Assembly: GCF_002875945.1 (NCBI RefSeq) | Contig: NZ_MCZK01000141.1 | Span: 1 to 51,962, forward strand | DNA from: Vibrio lentus | GTDB taxonomy: Bacteria; Pseudomonadota; Gammaproteobacteria; Enterobacterales; Vibrionaceae | Length of the DNA: 51,962 bases | Reading direction: 5' to 3' | Notes under the pieces: model-generated | What the model was told of the DNA's origin: nothing | The model's input: only the letters and a program-made list of their open reading frames with translations | Database searches by the model: none | Part shown: in pieces, positions 7,092-15,934 of the stretch | Position numbering within the stretch: the first letter of the stretch is position 1 | Layout of the letters: each line of letters starts with the position of its first letter | Program-made: the position numbers and the translations under genes

Positions 7092-9831
7092 GGTTAACCT
7101 CATGAATATGGTTTTTGTTGATATTAGAATGAGTGGGTTTGAACAGTCTTAATCTGTTGGCATTGCTGACTACGGTGATAGATGACATCGCCATTGCAGC
7201 GCCTGCCACGACAGGGCTAAGTAAAAATCCAAAGAATGGGTAGAGCACACCAGCCGCAATTGGAATGCCAAGCGAGTTGTAGATGAAGGCACCAAACAGG
7301 TTTTGCTTCATATTTCTCACGGTCGCTTGGGATAGTTCGATCGCGTTGCTTACAGACAGTGGCGACGAGTTGAGGAGCGTCATTTGTGCACTTTCAATCG
7401 CAACATCACTGCCGCTACCCATTGCGATGCCTATATCTGCTTGAGCAAGTGCAGGCGCGTCGTTAATACCGTCTCCGACCATGGCCACACTCTTATATTG
7501 CTGTTGCAGTTGAACAATGTGTTGAGCTTTCTGCTCTGGTAGTACTTCCGAGATAACCTCATCGATACCGACGCTTTTACCTATTGCTTGAGCAACAGAA
7601 TCGTTGTCGCCCGTTAATAGCACGGTGTGAATTCCGGCGGATTTTAGTTGAGCAATGGCTTGTTTGCTATCTATTTTTAATGCGTCTGAAATGCCAAATA
7701 TGCCTTCCAGTTTTTGATCGATTACAACGAAGATGGGTGTCCATGCTTGTGTACGACAAAGCTCGATAAAGTCTGCGCCAATGTCTGTATTGATGTTGAG
7801 TTGGGTGAGGTACTTAAGTGAGCCGACTTGAACGTTCTTGCCGTTAATTATTGCTTGTACTCCAAGCCCTCGTTGGTTTTCGAACTCGCTATGGGGTAGC
7901 GCTGAAACTTGTAAGCTCTCTGCATATTGGCAAACGGCTTTCGCTAATGGGTGTTCTGACCCTACCTCTACCGAATAGGCGTAAGCCAGCAGTTCTTGCT
8001 CTGATAAATCGCCATAAAAGGCCTGCTGAACGGTTGGTTTACCTTGGGTTAGGGTGCCGGTTTTATCAAACACGACTGCGTCGATTTTGCTTGCAGATTG
8101 CAACACATCGGCATCTTTGATCAGAACGCCAAACTCTGCGGCTTTGCCAACGCCGACAGTAATTGAGAGTGGTGTCGCTAAGCCCAATGCGCATGGGCAG
8201 GCGATGATCAGCACTGTGGTTGATACCACGAGCATGTAACTTGCACTAGGCTGTGGTCCAACAAAAAACCAAACTAGGGCGGTAATGGCTGCGATCGCGA
8301 CCACAACAGGTACGAAAACGGCAGAGATTGAATCAGCGAGTTTAGCAATCGCAGGCTTGCTGCTTTGTGCTTGGCGAACCATTTGAATGATTCGAGCCAG
8401 CATGGTGCTTGATCCTATTCCTGTCGCTTCAATAATTAAGCTGCCATCACCATTAATGGTACCGGCTGAAACGCTATCATTAATCGATTTAACGTTAGGA
8501 AGCGGTTCGCCAGTCAGCATCGACTCATCGATATAAGATTCGCCAGATACCACGACACCATCGACAGGGACTTTTTCTCCCGGTTTCACTCGTACTTGCA
8601 TACCGACTTGAATAGCTTCGACGGCGATGGTTTGTTCTTTACCATCGACGATAACCACGGCTTTTTGAGGTTGTAAATTAATCAGTGCCTGTAAAGACTT
8701 AGTGGTGCGTGCTTTGGCTTTGGCTTCAATGTAGTGACCTAAAGAAATAAGACCAACAATCATCGCACTTGCTTCAAAATAGACATGACGAGAAGCTTCA
8801 GGGAACCACGATGGGATCAGAACAACCAACATTGAATAGAACCACGCGGCGCCTGTCCCCAAAGCAACTAACGTATCCATGGTTGCACGCTTGTGCATCA
8901 GTGATTGCCAAGCGTTAGTAAAGAAGCTGCGTCCTGAAGTCGCGAGCAGTATCAAACAGACCACACCAACCAAGCCCCAAGCCAATTGGTCGTTAAATGT
9001 AGCAATGGTCATGCTGCCACCGAGCAGGCCCCACGCCATCAGCGGAGCACCGATAAGCAGCGCGCTTACTGAATTCTTTAGGAAAGCTTTTTGGGTACGA
9101 AGTTGCTGTTCTTGTTGTTTTTGTTGTTGAGTTGCCGCGTCATCAACGAACTCGGCGCCATAACCTGCGGCTTTTACGGACTCTATTAGCGCGCTTTCGA
9201 TGACGTCTCGTGTTTTAGAAGTGAAAACTAAGGCCGTCTGTTCAGCGAGGTTGATCTGAGCTTGGTCGACGAACTCATTCTTTTTCAGTGCTTTCTCTAC
9301 CGAAGAAACACAACTCGCACACGTCATTCCTTCAAGAACAAGGTGATAGGTATATTGGCTAGTTGCAGGTTTAGCTTGTGCTGATTCTGCAGGTGTTGGT
9401 TTTTTATCTTCTTCTGAATCTGAACTCGATAAAAGATCATTCGCTTCAGAGTAGGGGGTTGCGTGATAACCGACGCTTTCGATCAGCTCGATAAGCTCGG
9501 ATTCTGAAAGCAGGGTAACCAATGACAATTCATGTTTGCTGATTTCTAGCTCTGAGATTTGCTCGGTTTGTTCAAGTGCTTGAGTCAGCTTGCTCACGCA
9601 CTTACCGCAGCTAAGACCGGATAACGAAAGGTGCAGTTTATTGCCCATGCTATAACCAAGCGTCGCCAACTGTTCGTTGAGTTGAACGTAATTAATTGGA
9701 GTCGAAATATCGATGTATGTCGGCGATATATCATTGATCGTCGTATTGTCGAATTCGCCAAACAGTGTGCGAACTTTCTTCGCACAACCCATGCAATTTA
9801 GGCCGTTGAGCGCGGTTGTGTAATGGTTCAT
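7081..9831 (-). CDS. copA: Cu(+)-exporting P1B-type ATPase CopA
   Basis: Pumps Cu(I) from cytoplasm to periplasm. The ATG at 9831 follows GGAG by 7 nt, giving 916 residues; the frame stays open to 9894, but that segment contains the promoter. Three N-terminal heavy-metal domains are visible with CxxC at Cys13/16, Cys75/78 and Cys171/174, one more than E. coli CopA. The membrane copper site CPC is at 545-547, the phosphorylated aspartate in DKTGTLT at Asp589, the SEHPLAKA nucleotide loop follows, and [20 protein letters not shown] forms the hinge. It overlaps the DUF411 gene downstream. Linker 125-160 is acidic and Ser/Pro/Ala-rich. Assignment to Cu(I) rather than another metal rests on CPC plus the CueR-type promoter. 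Confidence 0.96.
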   Translation of the reverse strand: MNHYTTALNGLNCMGCAKKVRTLFGEFDNTTINDISPTYIDISTPINYVQLNEQLATLGYSMGNKLHLSLSGLSCGKCVSKLTQALEQTEQISELEISKHELSLVTLLSESELIELIESVGYHATPYSEANDLLSSSDSEEDKKPTPAESAQAKPATSQYTYHLVLEGMTCASCVSSVEKALKKNEFVDQAQINLAEQTALVFTSKTRDVIESALIESVKAAGYGAEFVDDAATQQQKQQEQQLRTQKAFLKNSVSALLIGAPLMAWGLLGGSMTIATFNDQLAWGLVGVVCLILLATSGRSFFTNAWQSLMHKRATMDTLVALGTGAAWFYSMLVVLIPSWFPEASRHVYFEASAMIVGLISLGHYIEAKAKARTTKSLQALINLQPQKAVVIVDGKEQTIAVEAIQVGMQVRVKPGEKVPVDGVVVSGESYIDESMLTGEPLPNVKSINDSVSAGTINGDGSLIIEATGIGSSTMLARIIQMVRQAQSSKPAIAKLADSISAVFVPVVVAIAAITALVWFFVGPQPSASYMLVVSTTVLIIACPCALGLATPLSITVGVGKAAEFGVLIKDADVLQSASKIDAVVFDKTGTLTQGKPTVQQAFYGDLSEQELLAYAYSVEVGSEHPLAKAVCQYAESLQVSALPHSEFENQRGLGVQAIINGKNVQVGSLKYLTQLNINTDIGADFIELCRTQAWTPIFVVIDQKLEGIFGISDALKIDSKQAIAQLKSAGIHTVLLTGDNDSVAQAIGKSVGIDEVISEVLPEQKAQHIVQLQQQYKSVAMVGDGINDAPALAQADIGIAMGSGSDVAIESAQMTLLNSSPLSVSNAIELSQATVRNMKQNLFGAFIYNSLGIPIAAGVLYPFFGFLLSPVVAGAAMAMSSITVVSNANRLRLFKPTHSNINKNHIHEVNHDS

Positions 9832-9859
9832 ATCGATACTCCAATTCTCATCTACGCCT

Positions 9860-9890
9860 AACATAAACCTTCCCGTAAGGGTAAGGTCAA
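9860..9890 (-). promoter_or_regulatory. CueR-type promoter of copA
   Basis: On the minus strand TTGACC (9890-9885) and TATGTT (9865-9860) are -35 and -10 elements separated by exactly 19 bp, the over-long spacer characteristic of MerR-family promoters. The spacer carries the dyad ACCTT-n-CC-n5-GG-n-AAGGT (9867-9887), the CueR operator form. Transcription would start near 9853, about 20 nt before the copA ATG. Copper-bound CueR would activate it. Confidence 0.88.
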
Positions 9891-10195
9891 ACATAAATTC
9901 AAGAATTTGATCTTAGTGGTATATGAATGGGTGAGTTACGTTGGTGAAATAAGCGGGAGTTAAAGAAAAGCGTGGCTATAATTTATTGGCTCAGGCTATA
10001 GATTCGCTACATCGAAGCTGAATTTGGCCTTTCTACAGTGGCTTTCGCGCAAGAACAGCACATTAATCATTCACTACTGATTGTAGATTTAAGCGGTGGT
10101 GATAAAATAGCGCCCAAAATTTAGTGATATTTGGCTATTACAGACTTTGTATTAGACCCCACTAAAAGAATCACCTACATAATCAAGGTATTTAA
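9891..10195. other. Intergenic region between copA and gltX
   Basis: About 300 bases between divergent genes. The copA side carries the CueR-type promoter. The gltX side has the promoter candidate at 10081-10108. No ORF, tRNA or further structure is supported here. Confidence 0.5.
10081..10108 (+). promoter_or_regulatory. Candidate sigma-70 promoter of gltX
   Basis: TTGTAG (10081-10086), 16 bases, then TAAAAT (10103-10108) resembles a housekeeping promoter about 85 nt before the gltX start. The -10 is five of six; the -35 is weak. Another TATAAT at 9977-9982 lacks a good -35. Confidence 0.4.
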
Positions 10196-11623
10196 ATGAC
10201 GGTTAAAACTCGTTTTGCTCCTAGCCCAACTGGCTATCTTCACGTTGGTGGTGCACGTACTGCACTTTACTCTTGGCTATTCGCTAAGAACCAAGGTGGT
10301 GAATTCGTTCTACGTATCGAAGACACGGACCTTGAGCGTAACTCTCAAGAAGCGGTTGATGCAATTCTAGAAGGCATGCAATGGATGGGTATGGAATGGG
10401 ATGAAGGTCCTTACTACCAATCTAAGCGTTTTGACCGTTACAACGAAATGGTTGATAAGCTACTTGCTGAAGACAAAGCATTCAAATGCTACGCGTCTAA
10501 AGAGCTGCTTGACGAAATTCGTACAGAGCAAGAAGAAAACAAGGAAATGGCTCGTTACGATGCGAACCACCCTAAAATTGTTGCAGCAAACGAAGCAGCA
10601 AAAGAAGGTGATGCGTGCGTTATCCGTTTCCGTAACCCTAAAGAAGGCAGCGTAGTATTTGATGACCAAATTCGTGGTCGCATTGAAATTTCTAACAGCC
10701 AACTTGATGACCTAATTATTCGTCGTACAGACGGTGCTCCAACTTACAACTTCGTAGTTGTAGTGGATGACTGGGATATGGGTATTACACACGTTGTTCG
10801 TGGTGAAGACCACATCAACAACACACCTCGTCAAATCAACATCTACGAAGCACTAGGCGCGCCAGTTCCAACTTTCGCTCACTGTGCAATGATTCTTGGT
10901 GATGACGGTGCGAAACTTTCTAAGCGTCACGGTGCTGTTTCTGTAATGCAATACCGCGATGAAGGTTACCTACCCAATGCACTGAACAACTACCTAGTTC
11001 GTTTAGGTTGGTCTCATGGTGACCAAGAGATCTTCTCTCAAGAAGAGATGATTGAATTCTTCAGCCTTAAAGCAATCAGCAAGTCAGCATCTGCATTCAA
11101 CACTGAAAAGCTACTTTGGTTGAACAACCACTACATCAAGACTTCTGAGCCTGAGTACGTTGCAAAATACCTGCAATGGCACCTAGACGCACAGAAGATC
11201 GATATAACAAACGGCCCAGCGATCACTGAAGTGATCAAGCTAGTTGGCGAGCGCTGTAACACGCTTATCGAACTTGCTGAGCAGTCTCGTTACTTCTACG
11301 AAGACTTCTCAGAGTTTGAAGCTGGCGCAGCTAAGAAGCACCTACGTGGTGTTGCTAAAGGCCCACTAGAACTTGCTCTTGCTAAGGTTGAAGCACTTGA
11401 AGATTTCACTACTGTAAACATCAAAGATGGTGTGATTGCAGCGGTTTGTGAAGAGCTAGAGATCGGCATGGGTAAAATCGGTATGCCACTTCGCGTAGCA
11501 GTAACTGGCGGTGGTCAGTCTCCTTCTGTTGATGCTGTGATGGAGCTTGTTGGTAAAGAGCGCGTAATCGCTCGCATCAAGATGGCTCTTGAGTTCATCG
11601 CTGAGCGTGAAGCTAACGCTTAA
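10196..11623 (+). CDS. gltX: Glutamate--tRNA ligase
   Basis: Class I aminoacyl-tRNA synthetase charging tRNA-Glu with glutamate; 475 residues, normal bacterial length. The HIGH-type motif is PTGYLHVGG (His16-Gly19) and the KMSKS-type motif is KLSKR starting at Lys240. The Rossmann insert with [10 protein letters not shown] and the helical anticodon-binding domain from about 330 are intact. The gene stands alone, with a strong bidirectional terminator 20 nt after the stop. Codons are strongly biased in the highly expressed style (for example CGT for Arg), in contrast to the APE genes downstream. Confidence 0.98.
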   Translation: MTVKTRFAPSPTGYLHVGGARTALYSWLFAKNQGGEFVLRIEDTDLERNSQEAVDAILEGMQWMGMEWDEGPYYQSKRFDRYNEMVDKLLAEDKAFKCYASKELLDEIRTEQEENKEMARYDANHPKIVAANEAAKEGDACVIRFRNPKEGSVVFDDQIRGRIEISNSQLDDLIIRRTDGAPTYNFVVVVDDWDMGITHVVRGEDHINNTPRQINIYEALGAPVPTFAHCAMILGDDGAKLSKRHGAVSVMQYRDEGYLPNALNNYLVRLGWSHGDQEIFSQEEMIEFFSLKAISKSASAFNTEKLLWLNNHYIKTSEPEYVAKYLQWHLDAQKIDITNGPAITEVIKLVGERCNTLIELAEQSRYFYEDFSEFEAGAAKKHLRGVAKGPLELALAKVEALEDFTTVNIKDGVIAAVCEELEIGMGKIGMPLRVAVTGGGQSPSVDAVMELVGKERVIARIKMALEFIAEREANA

Positions 11624-11642
11624 TTGAGCGATTGCTAGATTC

Positions 11643-11680
11643 AAAAAAGGGTCAGTAACTTGGTTACTGACCCTTTTTAT
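11643..11680 (+). terminator. Bidirectional terminator between gltX and APE operon
   Basis: AAAAAGGGTCAGTAAC (from 11644) pairs with GTTACTGACCCTTTTT (from 11663) around a 3-nt loop. A-runs before and T-runs after make it work on both strands, ending gltX and the convergent APE operon. Confidence 0.92.
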
Positions 11681-11706
11681 TTGTCTTGAGTTTTATCTAG
11701 TTAAGC

Positions 11707-12930
11707 TCAGATTTTCTTGAAGATGACGGAAGTATTGATCCCGCCAAAGGCGAAGTTGTTGCTCATTAGATATTCAACATCCAATTCGCGACCTGAGCCT
11801 GTGATGTAATCGAGCTTGCCGCACTGTTCATCGACATTCTCAAGGTTTAGGGTTGGGCTGAACCAACCGCTATGCATCATCTCTAGGCTTAACCAAGCTT
11901 CAATCGCACCACATGCGCCAAGCGTATGACCAAAGTAGCTTTTCAATGAACTGATTGGCACTTCGCCAAAGATATTCGCGGTTGCGTTACTTTCTGCAAT
12001 ATCGCCTTTTTCAGTCGCGGTACCGTGCGCAGAAACATAGCCAATCTTTTCAGCCGGAAGTTGAGCATCTTTTAGAGCTTTTTCCATACAGATTTGCATG
12101 GTTTCCATCTGAGGTTGAGTCACATGAGCGGCATCGCAGTTGCTGGCAAAACCGATGATCTCAGCGTAGATTTTTGCGCCACGAGCAACAGCATGTTCAT
12201 ACTCTTCAAGAACTAGTGTACCTGCGCCTTCACCGATAACGAGGCCATCTCGCTCACTGTCGTAAGGGCTAGGGGACTTTTCTGGTGTGTCGTTCTTTAA
12301 ACTGGTAGCAAAAAGGGTATCGAAAACGGCAGACTCAGTTGGGCATAGCTCTTCGCCACCACCGGCAACCATCACGGTTTGGTAGCCGTGTTTGATCGCT
12401 TCATAGGCGTAACCAATGGCTTGGCTTCCTGAAGTACAGGCACTGCTGGTGGGAATCACGCGGCCGCGTAGGCCAAAGAACAGTCCTACGTTTACCGCAG
12501 CGGTGTGTGGCATCATTTGAACGTAGGTGGTTGCGGTGATTGCGCGTGTCGATTTCTCGTTAAGCATCACACCAAATGCACCAACGGCATCAGTACTGCC
12601 GGTCGAAGAGCCGTAAGCAATGCCTGTTTCGCCGTTAGTCAAAACGTCGTGGCCAATCAGTCCTGCTTGCTCCAATGCATTTTCTGTTGCAACGGTTGCT
12701 AGACGAGACACACGTCCCATGCCACGTACTTGTTTACGCTTGTAGTGTTTTGGTAATTGGAAATCATCAATAGGCGCAGCAAGCTTTGTGTTAAGACCAT
12801 CATATTGCTCAAAACTTGGCATATATTGAGTGGCATTTTCACAGGCTTTTAGTTTTGGTTCGATGTGCTGCCAATCATTACCAAAGGCAGTAACACCAGA
12901 CATGCCAGTTACAACAACGCGGCGGGTCAT
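11707..12930 (-). CDS. apeR: Beta-ketoacyl-ACP synthase ApeR (APE ketosynthase)
   Basis: Condensing enzyme of the FabB/FabF class, 407 residues. The catalytic triad is intact: Cys165 in TSSACTSGSQ, His302 in VSAHGTATEKGD and His335 in YFGHTLGACGAIEA, with the conserved Lys330. In APE systems ApeR acts as a separate homodimeric ketosynthase complementing the ApeO-ApeC pair; that role is from published work on other APE loci. It is the last gene of the operon, and its start overlaps the apeQ stop as ATGA. The alternative is a FabF paralogue, but the gene context decides. Confidence 0.9.
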   Translation of the reverse strand: MTRRVVVTGMSGVTAFGNDWQHIEPKLKACENATQYMPSFEQYDGLNTKLAAPIDDFQLPKHYKRKQVRGMGRVSRLATVATENALEQAGLIGHDVLTNGETGIAYGSSTGSTDAVGAFGVMLNEKSTRAITATTYVQMMPHTAAVNVGLFFGLRGRVIPTSSACTSGSQAIGYAYEAIKHGYQTVMVAGGGEELCPTESAVFDTLFATSLKNDTPEKSPSPYDSERDGLVIGEGAGTLVLEEYEHAVARGAKIYAEIIGFASNCDAAHVTQPQMETMQICMEKALKDAQLPAEKIGYVSAHGTATEKGDIAESNATANIFGEVPISSLKSYFGHTLGACGAIEAWLSLEMMHSGWFSPTLNLENVDEQCGKLDYITGSGRELDVEYLMSNNFAFGGINTSVIFKKI

Positions 12931-13652
12931 ACTAAGCCTCCATTGACTGAAATCACTTGGCGAGTAACGTAGCCTGCAATATCAGACATTAGGTAACTCA
13001 CTAGTCCTGCTACTTCTTCTGGCTCACCCATACGTCGCAGTGGCACTTGAGGAAGCGCATGATCTTTCACGTGCTCATCCACCATGCCAGTATCGATTAA
13101 ACCCGGAGCCACACAGTTTACTGTGATCTTGCGTTTTGCGAGTTCTAAAGCAAGTGACTTAGTCGCGCCAATCACGCCCGCTTTTGCTGCGGCATAGTTG
13201 GTTTGACCGCGATTACCCATGATGCCGGATACCGACGCCAGAGTAACGATTCGACCACCTTTGCGTTTCTGAACCATTGGCATCACGCACGGATGAAGTA
13301 CGTTGTAGAAGCTGTCGAGGTTGGTATGGATAACGCCATCCCACTCTTCTTCCGTCATGGCTGGGAATGCTGTATCACGAGTAATACCGGCATTATTTAC
13401 AACACCATAGTAAGCGCCATGCTCGGCAATATCAGACTCAAGCTTTTCGCGACACTCGCTGCGGTTGCTGATATCAAATTGGATAAGACGTCCAGCACCA
13501 CCCAGTTCGGTGATCGACTTTAATGTGTCTTCAGCACCTTGCTTGTCACCCATGTAGTGAACGGCGATTTCAAATCCGTCTTTCGCGAGTTGAATAGCGA
13601 TCGCTTTACCAATGCCTTTGCTGGCACCTGTGACTAAAACCTGACGGGTCAT
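12927..13652 (-). CDS. apeQ: 3-ketoacyl-ACP reductase ApeQ (FabG-like)
   Basis: Short-chain dehydrogenase of 241 residues reducing the beta-keto group after each elongation step with NADPH. The Rossmann motif TGASKGIG is at residues 8-15, NNAG at 86-89, and the catalytic Ser140-Tyr153-Lys157 in LASVSG and YAAAKAG are present. It shares ATGA overlaps with both neighbours (apeP upstream, apeR downstream), indicating tight translational coupling. A housekeeping fabG would instead sit in the fabD-acpP cluster, so this is the dedicated APE enzyme. Confidence 0.93.
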   Translation of the reverse strand: MTRQVLVTGASKGIGKAIAIQLAKDGFEIAVHYMGDKQGAEDTLKSITELGGAGRLIQFDISNRSECREKLESDIAEHGAYYGVVNNAGITRDTAFPAMTEEEWDGVIHTNLDSFYNVLHPCVMPMVQKRKGGRIVTLASVSGIMGNRGQTNYAAAKAGVIGATKSLALELAKRKITVNCVAPGLIDTGMVDEHVKDHALPQVPLRRMGEPEEVAGLVSYLMSDIAGYVTRQVISVNGGLV

Positions 13653-14113
13653 GATGGGCTCCTAGTTTTCATTTCTTGTAATTTTTGTTCGGTCGGCACG
13701 TAGACGTTGAGTTGGCATTGAGCCACTAACTCACCTTGGTCTTCGACTCGGGCGGTAAACACGGCCATGCCACTGTCTTCCATCAGTTGCTCGGCGTAGA
13801 TATCAAGGGTCTGACCTTGAGTGAACTCATCACACAGTGACTTGTAGCGACGAGAACCGAGTAAGAAGCCGATTGGAGGAGTCGTGCCGTTTTTCAGCGC
13901 ATGGTATCCAGACCATGCCGCTACAGACTGAGCCATAAACTCAATACCGACATACGCTGGTACGGTTTGAGATTCGGCATTAAAGAACAGGTTATGAGCA
14001 CCAATATCGACCTGACAGTGAATCGACAACGCCTCTACGTTGATAGCACGATCGATTAATATCATCGGATCATCGTGTGGGAGAAGTTGGTCTACAGAAG
14101 GGATATCAGTCAT
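13649..14113 (-). CDS. apeP: Hotdog-fold dehydratase ApeP
   Basis: A 154-residue protein of the FabZ/FabA-like hotdog superfamily in the APE context; it would dehydrate 3-hydroxyacyl-ACP to build the conjugated polyene, with ApeI. The LLPHDDPMILIDRA opening and VGIEFMAQSVAAWSGYHA (the hotdog helix with Glu) fit. It overlaps apeO by 8 nt and apeQ by 4 nt. The canonical FabZ HFPxxP motif is not obvious, which is usual for this divergent family. Confidence 0.87.
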   Translation of the reverse strand: MTDIPSVDQLLPHDDPMILIDRAINVEALSIHCQVDIGAHNLFFNAESQTVPAYVGIEFMAQSVAAWSGYHALKNGTTPPIGFLLGSRRYKSLCDEFTQGQTLDIYAEQLMEDSGMAVFTARVEDQGELVAQCQLNVYVPTEQKLQEMKTRSPS

Positions 14114-15305
14114 TTACTACACCAAAAATCAGGCTAATGTTGTTGCCACCAAAAGCGAAAGAATTGCTTAAGATGTTCTTTACTTTAAGTTTCTGGGAAC
14201 AGTTTACCAAATCAATCTCAATATCTTCAGCTTTATCCTGACATTTTTGTAAGGGAAGCGGTAAGTCATATTTTAAAATATGCCATGTTATTGCAGCCTC
14301 TATTGCACTTGCGGCTCCAAGAGTATGCCCGGTGAGAGGCTTGGTGGAACTGACGGGAACCTTGTTTGCAAAAATACGATGAATGGCTTTGCTTTCCATT
14401 GAATCATTGAGTGGAGTTGCGGTGCCATGAGCATTGATATAACCGATGTCTTCAGCTTGCAACTGAGCAGAATCTAACGCTTTTATCATCGCTTGCTCCG
14501 CACCATTCCCCTCAGGGTGAGGCGCTGAAATATGGTGTGCGTCAGAGCTATCGCCACAGCCTAACAAGGCAATGTTCGACGTGTTTGGGGTTGTATTAAC
14601 ACCGACCAGTTTTGCCTTGCTGAGCAACATAAATGCTGCTGCTTCTCCGATGTTGATACCATCTCGTGTTGCACTAAATGGCTTACAATGTGTGGTTGAA
14701 AGTGCTTCAAGACCATGAAAACCATTGAGCGTCAGCTTACATAAGGTGTCGACACCTCCAACCAACACAGCATCAGCCATGCCTGAATCTAACAAACGTT
14801 GAGCGGTCAGAAATACGCGGCCACTGGACGAGCAAGCGGTCGATATCGCATAGCTTGGTCCTGTTAATGCACAATGTTGGCTAACAAATTCAGAGGTATT
14901 GCCTAGTTCTTGTTTTGAATAATGGTAATGCTCAGGAAACTCACCATGTGCCAGTTTATGTTTGAATGCTGCTTCGCCGTCCGAGATACCCGAGGTGCTG
15001 GTGCCGATAACTACAGCAATTCTGTCTGCGCCAAATTGTGATTTTGCTTGCTTGATAGAGTCTTTGATTTGATTAAGAGCTGATAACGCCAGTTGATTGT
15101 TGCGAGTAGCGTATTGCGTTAGATCAGGTGGGATCTCCGGCAGTTTTCCAGCCACCTTACCGACGATAGTGTGCTTACCATCATTCAGCATATCGCTTAC
15201 TTCAACCATGTTTGATTCGCGCGCACCTTTGAGGCTGCCATGAATGTCAGCAACGCTTGAGCCTAATGCGGAGTGGAAACCACAGTCTTGGATATAAATA
15301 GGCAT
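14106..15305 (-). CDS. apeO: Beta-ketoacyl-ACP synthase ApeO (APE chain elongation)
   Basis: FabB/FabF-class ketosynthase of 399 residues with intact Cys158 (STACSSSGRV), His293 (INAHGTATPLND), Lys322 and His327 (TGHTLGAASAIEA). In characterised APE systems ApeO pairs with the chain-length-factor-like ApeC as a heterodimer; ApeC is encoded at the other end of this operon (26664-27431). The stop overlaps apeP by 8 nt and the start is 5 nt after the upstream lipoprotein stop. The protein is distinct from ApeR, consistent with division of labour between two ketosynthases. Confidence 0.9.
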   Translation of the reverse strand: MPIYIQDCGFHSALGSSVADIHGSLKGARESNMVEVSDMLNDGKHTIVGKVAGKLPEIPPDLTQYATRNNQLALSALNQIKDSIKQAKSQFGADRIAVVIGTSTSGISDGEAAFKHKLAHGEFPEHYHYSKQELGNTSEFVSQHCALTGPSYAISTACSSSGRVFLTAQRLLDSGMADAVLVGGVDTLCKLTLNGFHGLEALSTTHCKPFSATRDGINIGEAAAFMLLSKAKLVGVNTTPNTSNIALLGCGDSSDAHHISAPHPEGNGAEQAMIKALDSAQLQAEDIGYINAHGTATPLNDSMESKAIHRIFANKVPVSSTKPLTGHTLGAASAIEAAITWHILKYDLPLPLQKCQDKAEDIEIDLVNCSQKLKVKNILSNSFAFGGNNISLIFGVVND

Positions 15306-15310
15306 AATGT

Positions 15311-15934
15311 TCAGCTCTTACTTGGGTTATCGACAATCGTTGAGTTCAACGTTTGTATGGTGATGGTGTAGCCTTGGGTCAAATGTTTGAAAACAATGTT
15401 GCCCGTGGTTTTGTGTGTTCCGGGCTCTGCTTGGTAATCAATTTGAATAATTGCCTGTTGGTTTTCATCAAACACGGTGCGGCTGTTTTCTGTGTCGACC
15501 AAGTGCCAGCCGATGCCTTGCAAAGGCTGCGCCCATGCTTCAATTGGCCATAGAGTCAGCATTAAATTAAATAACACCTGCTCGGGTTGCGGCAGGGTTG
15601 CGCCAAGACCGGATAGAACTTGAGTCTCAATCGCTTGGTTCTGATATTGCAGCGATAAAATGCGCGTTCCCCAAGAGGAAAAACCCGCTAAAACGACTTT
15701 ATCCGGTGTAACTTCGACTTGAACAGGCAATTGCTGGGTATCGTCTTGCCATGTTGCGCTGATCAGCTGGCTCGCCGTAAATGCGTACCCCAGTTCAGCA
15801 GGCAGCGGCAAGTTTAGCTCGGTGTCTTTGTCGATTGAGACACTTGCGCCTGTTGGCTGTTGAGACACCATCGAACAAGCGTTGAGTAATAAGCCCAGTC
15901 CAACGACGAGCGCTATCTTGATTGTTTTGTTCAT
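15311..15934 (-). CDS. DUF3261 family lipoprotein of APE locus
   Basis: A 207-residue protein with lipoprotein signal and lipobox LNAC (MNKTIKIALVVGLGLLLNAC, Cys20). DUF3261 proteins recur in APE clusters between the MMPL transporter and the ketosynthase; by cluster order this would be apeN. It probably sits at the inner face of the outer membrane and helps insert the APE lipid. It overlaps the MMPL gene by 4 nt. Function is inferred from context only. Confidence 0.8.
   Translation of the reverse strand: MNKTIKIALVVGLGLLLNACSMVSQQPTGASVSIDKDTELNLPLPAELGYAFTASQLISATWQDDTQQLPVQVEVTPDKVVLAGFSSWGTRILSLQYQNQAIETQVLSGLGATLPQPEQVLFNLMLTLWPIEAWAQPLQGIGWHLVDTENSRTVFDENQQAIIQIDYQAEPGTHKTTGNIVFKHLTQGYTITIQTLNSTIVDNPSKS

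Noticed and set aside
7584..9130. Several plus-strand ORFs opposite copA
   Set aside because: They are shadows of the copA reading frame and have no start context or motif.
9832..9894. N-terminal extension of CopA
   Set aside because: The CueR-type promoter overlaps it, so it cannot be translated from the regulated transcript; GGAG precedes the ATG at 9831.
9977..9982. TATAAT as gltX promoter
   Set aside because: It has no acceptable -35 at 16-18 bp and is over 200 nt from gltX; the 10081-10108 pair is better placed.
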